Assembly (NCBI RefSeq): GCF_003269295.1
Contig: NZ_QLTT01000012.1
Location: 253,455 to 317,454, forward strand
DNA: 64,000 nucleotides
Source of the DNA: Lentzea atacamensis
Lineage (GTDB): Bacteria > Actinomycetota > Actinomycetes > Mycobacteriales > Pseudonocardiaceae
Reading direction: 5' to 3'
Shown here piece by piece: positions 17,581 through 26,434 of this stretch. Position numbers and translations under genes: made by a program. Within the stretch, counting starts at the first letter, position 1. The number at the start of each line of letters is the position of its first letter. The notes under the pieces were generated by a model that saw nothing but the letters and a program-made list of their open reading frames with translations, was not told the origin of the DNA and ran no database searches.

Positions 17581-19260
17581 TCAGCCCTTGGAGGCCGGGC
17601 CGAACTTCTCGTCGGTCAACGGGCTCGGCACGACACCCTTGATGTCCGACTTCAACACCAGAGCGGGCGGGGAGTGCGAGATCGGGATCGCGGGAAGGTA
17701 CTCCTCCATGATCTTCTTGTTGATCTCTTCGTACAGCGCGGTGCGCTTGGCCTCGTCCGGCTCGGAGTCAGCCTTGGCCAGGTCGGCCGCCAGCGTGGCA
17801 CCCCACGGCGACGTGCCCGTGTTGAAGCGGTTGTCGGGGCGGCCGAAGAACGTGCCGACCCAGTTGTGCGCGGTGCCGTTGTCACCGGTCCAGCCGAGCA
17901 GGAACAGGTCCGGGATGCCCTGGTCGACGTCGGTCAGGTAGCCACCGTTCCACGGCTTGGTGACGACGTCGATCTTGATGCCGGCCTTCTGCAGGTCGCC
18001 GGACATCGCGCCGAACAGGTCCTTCGGGGACGGCATGTACGGACGCGTGACCTCGGACGGCCAGTAGAACTTCAGCGTCAGGTCGGAGGCACCGGCCTCG
18101 GCCAGCAGCGACTTGGCCTTCTCGAGGTCGTACTTCACCTCGGGGATCGACTTGTTGTAGCCGTTCACGGTGTCCGGCATGAACTGCGTCGCGACCTTGG
18201 CACCCTCGGGCAGCTGCGACTTGACCAGCTGCTCGCGGTTGATCGCGTACATCAGGGCCTGGCGGACCTTGAGGTCGGCGAGCTTCGGGTTGTTCTTCTG
18301 GTTGATGCCCAGGTAGAAGACGTTGAACGCCGGACGGATCGCCACGTTGAAGCCGTCGGACTTCAGACCGGCCCAGTCGGCCGCGTTCGGCAGGTCGTAA
18401 CCGTCGATGTCGCCGGCCTTGAGCGCCTGCTTGCGGGCGGTCTCATCCGGGATGATCTTGAAGACGATCTTGTCCAGCTTGGCCTTCGTGCCGTGGTAGG
18501 CGTCGTTGCGCACGAGCTCCACGGTGTTGTTGGCCTTGTCGTACTTGCTGAACTTGAACGGGCCCGTGCCGGTCGGGTGCTCGTTCGCGTAGGCCGGGTA
18601 GGTGAACGCGTCACCGGCGGCCTGGACGTTGTCCGCGTCGTACTTCTTCAGCGCGTCGGGGCTGGAGATCGAGAACGACGTGAAGCCGAGGACCGACGGG
18701 AACTGCGAGGTGACCTTGGTCAGCTCGATGACCGCCGTCTTCGGGTCCTTGGCCGTGCAGGACTTGTACAGCGAGGGCTTGTCCGGCGTGTCCTTGAACC
18801 CGCCGAAGTTGTCCAGCCAGTACTGCGAGACGGCGTCGGACTGGCCGGCGCCCTTCTGGTTGTACCAGCGCTCGAAGTTGAAGCACACGGCTTCGGCGTT
18901 GAAGTCCGTACCGTCGTGGAACTTCACGCCCTCCTTGAGGGTGAAGGTCCACGTCTTGCCGTCTTCGCTGGGCTTGTACTCGGTCGCCAGCGCGGGCTCG
19001 ACCTCGGCGGTACCCGGCTTGAAGCCGACCAGACCCTCGTACATCTGGCGGGCGACCCGGAAGGTCTCGCCGTCGGTCGCGTAGAACGGGTCGAAGAGCT
19101 TCGGTGCGCCGGCGGCACCGAAGGTCAGCGTGCCGCCTTCCTTGCCGCCACCACCTGAGTCGCGCTGGGATTGCGCGCAACCTGACAGGGCCAGCGCGCT
19201 GACGCTGAGGAAGCCGATCGCGGCAACCCAACGGCGGCGAGCCGTTACTGAGTGGACCAT
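17581..19260 (-). CDS. peptide ABC transporter substrate-binding lipoprotein
   Basis: 559 residues. The signal ends with the lipobox ALSGC, giving lipid attachment at Cys28. The mature part is an SBP_bac_5 domain, with LVGFKPGTAEVEPALATEY and the conserved WTFTLKEGVKFHDGTDF near residue 110. It captures peptides outside the membrane for the four downstream subunits. ATG 19260 is chosen because AAGGGG lies upstream and a signal peptide begins directly; the longer frame to 19323 adds nothing typical. First gene of the operon. Confidence 0.95.
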   Translation of the reverse strand: MVHSVTARRRWVAAIGFLSVSALALSGCAQSQRDSGGGGKEGGTLTFGAAGAPKLFDPFYATDGETFRVARQMYEGLVGFKPGTAEVEPALATEYKPSEDGKTWTFTLKEGVKFHDGTDFNAEAVCFNFERWYNQKGAGQSDAVSQYWLDNFGGFKDTPDKPSLYKSCTAKDPKTAVIELTKVTSQFPSVLGFTSFSISSPDALKKYDADNVQAAGDAFTYPAYANEHPTGTGPFKFSKYDKANNTVELVRNDAYHGTKAKLDKIVFKIIPDETARKQALKAGDIDGYDLPNAADWAGLKSDGFNVAIRPAFNVFYLGINQKNNPKLADLKVRQALMYAINREQLVKSQLPEGAKVATQFMPDTVNGYNKSIPEVKYDLEKAKSLLAEAGASDLTLKFYWPSEVTRPYMPSPKDLFGAMSGDLQKAGIKIDVVTKPWNGGYLTDVDQGIPDLFLLGWTGDNGTAHNWVGTFFGRPDNRFNTGTSPWGATLAADLAKADSEPDEAKRTALYEEINKKIMEEYLPAIPISHSPPALVLKSDIKGVVPSPLTDEKFGPASKG

Positions 19261-19476
19261 CAAACACCCCTTGGACAATCCGCACATCTCACGGTGTGGT
19301 CGCCGACCATAACCGTTGTACATACCCCTCCCGAGGTAACTCAGGTCACGATCCGGCCACTAGACCAGGCATTCTGATACGTCCGGCGCATGCCCGCTGA
19401 CCCAACGTGAGCACCACAGATGCGTCGAACGCTCTCCTAGGCTGTAGAAACAACAACGACACGCGGAGGAGGACGC

Positions 19477-22400
19477 ATGAGCAGGCAGGTCGAGTTCCGC
19501 GTCCTCGGCCCTCTCCAGGTCCTCCTCGACTCCGAACCACTGCTGGTGCGCGCAGGCCGTCAGCGGGCATTGCTGGTGTCGTTGTTGCTGCGTGCGGGCA
19601 CGTCGGTGTCGGTGGACGAGCTCGCCGCGAACGTGTGGGGCGACGAGCCGCCCGCCCGTGCCAGAGCGACCCTTCAGACGTACGTGATGCGCCTCAGACA
19701 GCTGCTCGGGCCGTCGGTGCCGATCAGGACCGTCCCGGACGGGTACCTGATCGACGTCGACGAGAAGACCATCGACCTGATGCGCTTCGAGCCGCTGATC
19801 GAACAGGGTGAGCAGGAACGCGCCGCCGGCAACCTGCAGGCCGCCTCGGCCGCGTTCGCCGCCGCTCTCGGCCTCTGGAGGGGTCCGGCGCTGGTCGACG
19901 TGCCGTCGGAGATCCTGCACCGCGACGAGGTGCCACGGCTCAACGAACGCCGCCTGCACGTGCTGGAGCGCCGGGTCGAGGTCGATCTCGAACTGGGCAG
20001 GCACGGCGAGCTGGTGGCCGAGCTCTCCCGGCTGACCAGCGAACACCCGTTGCGCGAGCGGTTCTGGTCGCAGCTGATGGTGGCGCTGTACCGGTCCGGC
20101 CGGCAGAGCGAGGCACTGGCCGCCTACCAGCGGGTTTCCCGGTTGCTGGGCGACGAGCTGGGCATCGACCCCGGCGACGAGCTGCGGCGCGTGCACAGCC
20201 AGGTGCTGTCGGGGTCGATCGACGCGGTGGCGGCGGTGTCCTCCGGCGCGCCCGTGGTCGCCGCGAAGCCGGAGCGGGTCGTGCCGTCGCAGCTGCCGGC
20301 GGACATCCCGGACTTCGTCGGCCGCGACGAGGCCGTGTCGCTGATCATCGCGCTGCTGCGGACCGCGCAGGGCGTGCCGGTGGTCACGCTGGCCGGGCCG
20401 CCGGGAGTGGGCAAGACGGCGCTGGCCGTGCACGCAGCGCACCGGATGCGGGCGGACTTCCCGGACGGCCAGCTGTACGTCAACCTGCGCGGATACGCCC
20501 CCGGTCCGCCGTTGAGCGCGGTGGACGTGCTGCCGCGGTTCCTGCGCGCGCTGGGCACCGAACCGGACCAGGTGCCGCTGGACCAGGACGAGCAGGAGGC
20601 GATGTTCCGGTCGACCCTGACCGGGCAACGAGTGCTGTTGCTGCTGGACAACGCGTCTTCCGCCGAGCAGATCCGGCCGTTGCTGCCGGGCTCGCCGGGG
20701 TGTGCGGTGCTGGTGACCTCTCGCGACACGCTGCGCGGTCTGGCCGTCTCGCACGCCGCGTCGAACGTGCGGCTGGACGTGCTCGACTGGAACGAGACCA
20801 AGGCTCTGCTCGCGGGCATCCTGGGTGCGGACGAGGTCGCCTCCCAGGAGGCGGCGGCGCTGGAGCTGGCGGCGTTGTGCGCGCATCTGCCATTGGCTTT
20901 GCGTATCGCTGCGGCGAACCTCGTGTCGCGTCCCGAGCTGTCCATCGCGGACTACGTGGAGGAGCTGCGGGCGGGCAACCGGCTGGCCGCGCTGGCTGTC
21001 GAAGGCGACGAACGCGTCGCGGTGCACGCGGCGTTCGACCTGTCCTACACGGCGCTGAAGCCCGAGCTGGCGCAGATGTTCCGGTTGCTGTCGCTGGTTC
21101 CCGGCACGGACTTCACCCCGGAGATGGCGGCTGCCCTCTCCGGACTGACCACTCAGGACGCTCGCCGGCGACTGGACCGGCTGGCGACCGCGAACCTGAT
21201 CGCGAACCACGCGCCGTCCCGCTACCAGTTCCACGACCTGCTGCGCGACTACGCGGCCGAGCGCCTCGCGTTCGAGGAGGGCAGGGCGGACTCGCGGCTC
21301 GCGTTGCGGCGGCTGGTCGACTGGGCGGTCCGCTCGGTCGACAACGCCACCTCGGCGATGAAGTCCACGCTGTTCCGCTTCCCGCGCCCGGCCCCGCTGG
21401 ACGGCGTGCTGCCGCGGACGTTCAGCACCAGCACCGAGGCGCTGACGTGGCTGGACGTCGAGCGCGCAAACCTGGTCGCGCTGGTGGCGAACGCGGTGGA
21501 ACGCGACCCCGAGAACTCGCCGTGGCAGCTGGCGGACGCGCTGCGCGGCTACTTCTACACGCAGGGCCTGACCGCCGAGTGGCGCGAGACGGCGAAGGCG
21601 GGACTGCTGGGCGCCCGTGCGCCGAGGGACGAGCTCGGCCAGCTCGCGATGCTGTCGTCACTCGGCACGCTGTACTGGGTGACCGGGCAGCATCGCAACG
21701 CGCTGGGGTACTACCAGCAGGCCATCGCGCTGCAGGAGCACATCGACCTGCCGGAGGCCGAGGCCGCCGTGCTGTCCAACGCCGGCAGCGTCTACATCGA
21801 CCTCGGCGAACTGGAGCACGCGGCCGACCACCTCGAACGGGCCCTGGTGATCACCCGCCGGATCGGTGCGCTCCAGGTGCAGGCCAACGCGCTGTTCAAC
21901 CTCGGCGGCGTCTACATGCAGCTCGGCCAGCTGGACCGCGCGGCGGTGACGTTCGAGGAGGCGCTGGAGGTCGGTACGCGCCTCGACTCGTGGATCACGC
22001 AGGCGAACTCCATGCGCGCGTTGGGTGAGGTACACGCGTGGCGCGGCGTGCCAGACCTGGGCGCCTCCTATTTCGCGCGCGCGAGCGAACTGTACGAACG
22101 TGCGGCCGCCCGGAATTTCGGTCACACCATGCACGAGGGCATGGCGATCACGCTGATCATGCGCGGCCGTTACGACGAGGCGGCCGTCGAGGCAACCGCG
22201 GCCATGGAGATCGCGCAGGACCTGGAGAACGTCAAGAGCGTCTGCGACGCGATGAACCTGCTCGGCCGTGCCCTGGAGGGCGCAGGACGGCTGGAGGACG
22301 CGATCGAGCAGTTCTCGTCGGCGCTGTCGATCGCGGTGGAGACCGGCTACTCGTGGGGCATCTGCTCGGCCCGCCGCGGGCTGGCGTCGGCGTACCGCGG

Positions 22401-22755
22401 AGCGGGCCGGTACTCCGAGGCGCTGACGATGGCGACCTCGGCGCTGGTCGAGGCGGGCCGGTCGCAGTTCCGGCTGGCGGAGATGGAGGTGCTGCTCGTG
22501 CTCGGGCGCATCCACCTCGACACCGACGACGCCTCAGGCGCGTTGGAGTGTGCTCTGCGCGCCGCCTCGGTCGGTTCGGACTCCGGGCACCGGTGGGTGT
22601 TCGGGCGGGCGCTGCAGCTGGCGGGCGACGCGTCCGCCGCGCTGGGCGACGTGGACGGGGCTCGGGAGCACTGGGCGTCGTCGCTGGAGGTGTTCAACGC
22701 GATCGGGACGCCGGAGGCCGGCGTGGTGCGGGCTCAGCTCGAGGTGACCACGTAG
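19477..22755 (+). CDS. AfsR/SARP-type transcriptional regulator (BTAD, NB-ARC, TPR)
   Basis: 1092 residues. Residues about 1-95 are an OmpR-like DNA-binding domain (FRVLGPLQVLLD, VSVDELAANVWG), about 95-245 the bacterial transcriptional activation domain, and about 270-600 an NB-ARC ATPase with Walker A GPPGVGKTA near residue 308 and Walker B LLLLDNASS near 388. The rest is tetratricopeptide repeats. Such proteins act as ATP-dependent switches and often control secondary metabolism. GGAGGAGG precedes the ATG. It stands alone, divergent from the peptide importer, so the target is open. Its last 22 bp overlap the convergent kinase gene. Confidence 0.95.
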   Translation: MSRQVEFRVLGPLQVLLDSEPLLVRAGRQRALLVSLLLRAGTSVSVDELAANVWGDEPPARARATLQTYVMRLRQLLGPSVPIRTVPDGYLIDVDEKTIDLMRFEPLIEQGEQERAAGNLQAASAAFAAALGLWRGPALVDVPSEILHRDEVPRLNERRLHVLERRVEVDLELGRHGELVAELSRLTSEHPLRERFWSQLMVALYRSGRQSEALAAYQRVSRLLGDELGIDPGDELRRVHSQVLSGSIDAVAAVSSGAPVVAAKPERVVPSQLPADIPDFVGRDEAVSLIIALLRTAQGVPVVTLAGPPGVGKTALAVHAAHRMRADFPDGQLYVNLRGYAPGPPLSAVDVLPRFLRALGTEPDQVPLDQDEQEAMFRSTLTGQRVLLLLDNASSAEQIRPLLPGSPGCAVLVTSRDTLRGLAVSHAASNVRLDVLDWNETKALLAGILGADEVASQEAAALELAALCAHLPLALRIAAANLVSRPELSIADYVEELRAGNRLAALAVEGDERVAVHAAFDLSYTALKPELAQMFRLLSLVPGTDFTPEMAAALSGLTTQDARRRLDRLATANLIANHAPSRYQFHDLLRDYAAERLAFEEGRADSRLALRRLVDWAVRSVDNATSAMKSTLFRFPRPAPLDGVLPRTFSTSTEALTWLDVERANLVALVANAVERDPENSPWQLADALRGYFYTQGLTAEWRETAKAGLLGARAPRDELGQLAMLSSLGTLYWVTGQHRNALGYYQQAIALQEHIDLPEAEAAVLSNAGSVYIDLGELEHAADHLERALVITRRIGALQVQANALFNLGGVYMQLGQLDRAAVTFEEALEVGTRLDSWITQANSMRALGEVHAWRGVPDLGASYFARASELYERAAARNFGHTMHEGMAITLIMRGRYDEAAVEATAAMEIAQDLENVKSVCDAMNLLGRALEGAGRLEDAIEQFSSALSIAVETGYSWGICSARRGLASAYRGAGRYSEALTMATSALVEAGRSQFRLAEMEVLLVLGRIHLDTDDASGALECALRAASVGSDSGHRWVFGRALQLAGDASAALGDVDGAREHWASSLEVFNAIGTPEAGVVRAQLEVTT

Positions 22756-23252
22756 TCGGCTCTGGCCTTCGTCTCGTCGACCGCGAACCAGCCTCTTTCG
22801 TACTGCTGCCAACGGATGAAGCGCTCGCGCTGGTGCTCACCGTCCCGTGCCACCGCGCGTTCCAGCCTCGTCTTCTCATCTCCGTGGTCGACGAAGATGG
22901 CGAGACTGAGCCGGGTGTTCGCCTTCCTGGCCGAGGAGAACCCCTCCAAGATGATCATCCCCTGTGGACTTACCGTGACCTCGTCGCCTTCTGCGATGCA
23001 CGGAAAGCCTTGGGACCAATCGGTTTTCCGGTAGCGGCCCGGTTCGCCGGCGGCCACCGCGTCGAGGGCCTGGACGAGTCTCGGCCACCACCGGGTGGTC
23101 GGGTCGTCCCACGTCGCGAAATGGTCGGTGCTGATGAGCTGGGCACCGAGCTGCTCGGCGAGGTTCCTCGCGAACGTCGACTTGCCCGCACCTGACGGAC
23201 CGTCCACCGCGACCAGGCGGGTGTTGCCCAGTCGCGGTGGAGCGTTGGTCAC
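22734..23252 (-). CDS. uridine kinase-like P-loop protein
   Basis: 172 residues from GTG 23252. LVAVDGPSGAGKSTFARNL carries the Walker A loop (residues 18-26), followed by ISTDHFATWDDP, a uridine kinase-like substrate loop, and IILEGFSSAR as Walker B. The C-terminal part is shorter than in true uridine kinases, so the substrate is uncertain. The start overlaps the recR stop (GTGA), placing it last in the dnaX-ybaB-recR group. It converges on the SARP gene with a 22-bp overlap. Confidence 0.82.
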   Translation of the reverse strand: MTNAPPRLGNTRLVAVDGPSGAGKSTFARNLAEQLGAQLISTDHFATWDDPTTRWWPRLVQALDAVAAGEPGRYRKTDWSQGFPCIAEGDEVTVSPQGMIILEGFSSARKANTRLSLAIFVDHGDEKTRLERAVARDGEHQRERFIRWQQYERGWFAVDETKARADYVVTSS

Positions 23253-23857
23253 ATGCTCCGGCGACCAGATAGCGCACGCCCCAGGGTGAGCTCGTCCGCG
23301 AACTCGAGGTCGCCGCCCATCGGCAGGCCGCTGGCCAGCCGCGTGACGGTCAGGCCGGGGAAGTCGCGCAGCATCCGGACCAGGTAGGTGGCCGTGGCCT
23401 CGCCCTCGGTGTTGGGGTCCGTGGCGATGATGACCTCGGAGATGTCCACGCCGTCGACGGCCGTGCCGATCCGGTTCAGCAGCTGGCGGATGCGGAGCTG
23501 GTCCGGTCCGACACCGCTGAGCGGGTCGAGCGCGCCGCCCAGGACGTGGTAGCGCCCCTTGAACTCCCTGGTGCGCTCGATCGCCTGGACGTCCTTGGGC
23601 TCCTCGACCACGCAGACCAGGCTGAGGTCGCGCTTGGGATCGCGGCAGATGCGGCACCTGGTCTCGGCGGACACGTTGCCGCAGACGTCGCAGAAGACGA
23701 CGCCTTCCTTGACCTTCTGGAGTGCTTGCTGGAGCCGCTCGATGTCGGCGGGTTCCGTTGCCAGGAGGTGGAAGGCGATGCGCTGGGCGCTCTTCGGACC
23801 GACGCCCGGGAGTCTGCCCAGCTCGTCGATGAGGTCCTGTACCGGGCCCTCGTACAT
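23249..23857 (-). CDS. recR: recombination protein RecR
   Basis: 202 residues. Helix-hairpin-helix near the N-terminus (LGRLPGVGPKSAQRIAFHLL), a four-cysteine zinc finger (CDVCGN and CRICRD) at about 55-75, and a Toprim domain (VVEEPKDVQAIE, IIATDPNTEGEATA). It works with RecF and RecO in gap repair by loading RecA. Spaced 3 bp from ybaB, as in the conserved dnaX-ybaB-recR block. Confidence 0.97.
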   Translation of the reverse strand: MYEGPVQDLIDELGRLPGVGPKSAQRIAFHLLATEPADIERLQQALQKVKEGVVFCDVCGNVSAETRCRICRDPKRDLSLVCVVEEPKDVQAIERTREFKGRYHVLGGALDPLSGVGPDQLRIRQLLNRIGTAVDGVDISEVIIATDPNTEGEATATYLVRMLRDFPGLTVTRLASGLPMGGDLEFADELTLGRALSGRRSM

Positions 23858-23860
23858 CTT

Positions 23861-24184
23861 CTAGCCGAGCAATCCGCCGAGGCCGCCCTGGGCGAGCGGG
23901 CCGAGCTTCTGCTCCACCAGCTGCTGCGCCTTCTGGTTGGCGTCCTTGATCGCGGCGACCACGAGGTCCTGGAGGGTCTCGACGTCCTCCGGGTCGACGA
24001 TCTTCGGGTCGATGGCGAGGTTGACCAGCTCGCCGCCGCCGGTGACGGTGGCGGTCACCAGGCCGTTGGCCGCGTTACCGGTCACTTCGGTGTTGGCCAG
24101 CTCTTCCTGGGCGGTCGCCATCTGCTGCTGCATGTTCTGGGCCTGCTGGAGCAGGGCCTGCATGTCGAACTGACCGGGTTGCAC
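23861..24184 (-). CDS. ybaB: YbaB/EbfC family nucleoid-associated protein
   Basis: 107 residues, GTG start with GAGAGGA upstream. The N-terminal glutamine-rich helix (MQALLQQAQNMQQQMATAQ) and the core VTATVTGGGELVNLAIDP are typical of YbaB, a small dimeric DNA-binding protein. It sits between dnaX and recR as in most bacteria. Confidence 0.95.
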   Translation of the reverse strand: MQPGQFDMQALLQQAQNMQQQMATAQEELANTEVTGNAANGLVTATVTGGGELVNLAIDPKIVDPEDVETLQDLVVAAIKDANQKAQQLVEQKLGPLAQGGLGGLLG

Positions 24185-24259
24185 CGCTGGTCCTCTCTCG
24201 CTGCACGGGGTTGTCTTCCAGCGTACGGCTGGTGGAGCCGCCCCTGTCGGTCGGGCTGG

Positions 24260-26296
24260 TCAGGCCTTTTTGAGCGGACGGGCACCCAGTTCGTCGGCGA
24301 GCAGCTTGAGCATCACCGCTTCGGGGTCCTGCTCCTTGCTCACCGAGTCCGGATCCACCGGACGGGCAGCCTCGGCCAGCATCGCCTCTTCGTCGTCCGG
24401 TTCCGGCGGGAGGGGTTCGTCCGGCTCCGGCGGTTCCGGCGGCGGCGGGACGTCGTCCGCCGGCGGGCGCGGGGCCTGGCGCTGGGGCTCCGGCTGGCGG
24501 GCGGTCTGGGCCGCCTGGCTCGGGCGGGTGGGGGCCGGGCGGGCGACCTTCGCCGGTTGCACCGCCTGGGGGCCGGCGCCAGGAGCGCCGTGGATGCACT
24601 TGACCTGCCAGGTGCCGCCGAGCACGGTGGCGAGGGCGTTGGCGATGGCCTCGGTGTTGCGGGGCTCGGCCAGGCGGCGGGCCAGCGGGGCCGAGGTGTG
24701 GGCGATGGTGACGACGTTGCCGTCCACCTCGCTGACCATGGCGTTGGTCAGCATCGCCTCGGTGCTGCGGCTGGACGAGCGGACCGCGGACAGCAGTTCG
24801 GACCAGATCCGGCGCACCGCCGTCGCGTCCATGCCGCTGGCAGCGGGAGCAACGGGCTCCGGGGCTGCGGACGGCGGTGGGACAGCGGCTGCTGGCTGAG
24901 CCGCGGCCTGGGCTGCGGCCGGGGGCTGCGCGGGGATTGAGACCGGAGCCGCGGTGGGGGCCGGGGTCGGAGCGGGCGTCTGGGCCACGGGCGCGGCTGC
25001 CGGAGCCGGGCGGGCGGGCGCGGGCGGCTGGGGTTGCTGGGACACCTCGGCGGCAGGCGGCTGCTGGGACCTGCGGGTGAAGACCGGGGCGCCCGCAGGT
25101 GCCGCGGCGGGAGCCTCACCGGGAGCGGCGATGGCCGCCGGCGGGCGGCGTTCCAGTTGTTCCAGGCGTTGGAGCAGCGCGGCTTCCGACTGGCTCACCG
25201 ACGGCAGCAGCATCCGGGAGACCAGGAGTTCCAGCAACAGGCGCGGGGCGGTGGCGCCGCGCATCTCGACCAGTCCGGTGTGGACGATCTCGGCGTAGCG
25301 GGTCAGTGCTGCCGGGCCGATGCGCTCCGCCTGGGCCGACATGGTGGCCAGTTCGTCTTCCGGGGCACTGACCAGGTTGCGGTCGGCGGCGTCGGGGACG
25401 GCGCAGAGGAGAACCAGGTCGCGCAGGCGGTCCAGGAGGTCGCTGGCGAAGCGGCGGGGGTCGTGGCCGGCTTCCACGAGGCGGTCGATGGTGCCGAAGA
25501 CCGCGGCGCCGTCGCCCGCGGCCAGACCGTCCACCACGTCGTTGATCAGGGCCGAGTCGGTCACGCCCAGGAGGGTGAGGGCGCGCTCGTACTTCACGCC
25601 GTCCGGGCCCGCGCCGGAGAGGAGCTGGTCCATGACCGACTGCGTGTCGCGGGCCGAGCCACCGCCCGCCCTGATCACCAGCGGGAAGACGGCCGGGTCG
25701 ACCGTCACGCCTTCCGCGGCGCAGTTGCGTTCCAGCAGGCTGCGCATCACGCCGGGCGGGATCAGGCGGAACGGGTAGTGGTGCGTGCGGGAGCGGATGG
25801 TCGGGAGGACCTTGTCCGGCTCGGTGGTGGCGAAGATGAAGATCAGGTGCTCCGGCGGCTCCTCGACGATCTTCAGCAGGGCGTTGAAGCCCTGCGTGGT
25901 GACCATGTGGGCCTCGTCGATGATGAAGACGCGGTAGCGGGACTCGGCCGGGGCGTAGAAGGCCTTGTCACGGAGTTCGCGGGTGTCTTCAACGCCACCG
26001 TGGGAGGCGGCGTCGAGCTCGACGACGTCGACGGTGCCGGAGCCGTTGGGTGCCAGGCCGATGCACGAGTTGCACTCGCCGCACGGGTCGGGAGTCGGGC
26101 CCTGCACGCAGTTGAGCGAACGGGCCAGGATGCGGGCGGACGAGGTCTTGCCGCAGCCGCGCGGGCCGCTGAACAGGTACGCGTGGTTCACCCTGCCCGC
26201 CGCCAGCGCGGTGCGCAGGGGGTCTGTCACGTGCTCCTGGCCCACGACCTCGGAGAACGTGGCAGGACGGTACTTGCGATACAGAGCGAGCGCCAC
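24260..26296 (-). CDS. dnaX: DNA polymerase III subunits gamma and tau
   Basis: 678 residues from GTG 26296. Clamp-loader ATPase: Walker A GPRGCGKT at residues 44-51, four zinc cysteines (63, 72, 75, 78), FIIDEAHM as Walker B and the sensor motif ATTEPDKV. A Pro/Ala-rich linker at about 380-500 leads to the tau-specific C-terminal region. TACTGT lies 7 nt upstream of the GTG with no ribosome site, so dnaX probably has its own leaderless promoter. No slippery A/T tract for a programmed frameshift is evident. The SRP RNA gene lies upstream on the same strand. Confidence 0.96.
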   Translation of the reverse strand: MALALYRKYRPATFSEVVGQEHVTDPLRTALAAGRVNHAYLFSGPRGCGKTSSARILARSLNCVQGPTPDPCGECNSCIGLAPNGSGTVDVVELDAASHGGVEDTRELRDKAFYAPAESRYRVFIIDEAHMVTTQGFNALLKIVEEPPEHLIFIFATTEPDKVLPTIRSRTHHYPFRLIPPGVMRSLLERNCAAEGVTVDPAVFPLVIRAGGGSARDTQSVMDQLLSGAGPDGVKYERALTLLGVTDSALINDVVDGLAAGDGAAVFGTIDRLVEAGHDPRRFASDLLDRLRDLVLLCAVPDAADRNLVSAPEDELATMSAQAERIGPAALTRYAEIVHTGLVEMRGATAPRLLLELLVSRMLLPSVSQSEAALLQRLEQLERRPPAAIAAPGEAPAAAPAGAPVFTRRSQQPPAAEVSQQPQPPAPARPAPAAAPVAQTPAPTPAPTAAPVSIPAQPPAAAQAAAQPAAAVPPPSAAPEPVAPAASGMDATAVRRIWSELLSAVRSSSRSTEAMLTNAMVSEVDGNVVTIAHTSAPLARRLAEPRNTEAIANALATVLGGTWQVKCIHGAPGAGPQAVQPAKVARPAPTRPSQAAQTARQPEPQRQAPRPPADDVPPPPEPPEPDEPLPPEPDDEEAMLAEAARPVDPDSVSKEQDPEAVMLKLLADELGARPLKKA

Positions 26297-26434
26297 GCCC
26301 GAGACAGTACCGGTGACCCCTGACAGTTCTGCGAGTCCCGCCACACGTGTGCTGGTCGCGGCGCGACCGGTGTTGCTGCCCGCGCAACGAGCTCGCACCG
26401 CAGGGGGCTCGGGGGACTCGGTCCCCCAAAATGA

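Noticed and set aside
24260..26296. Programmed frameshift in dnaX
   Set aside because: No A- or T-rich slippery heptamer; the frame runs intact to the tau-like end.
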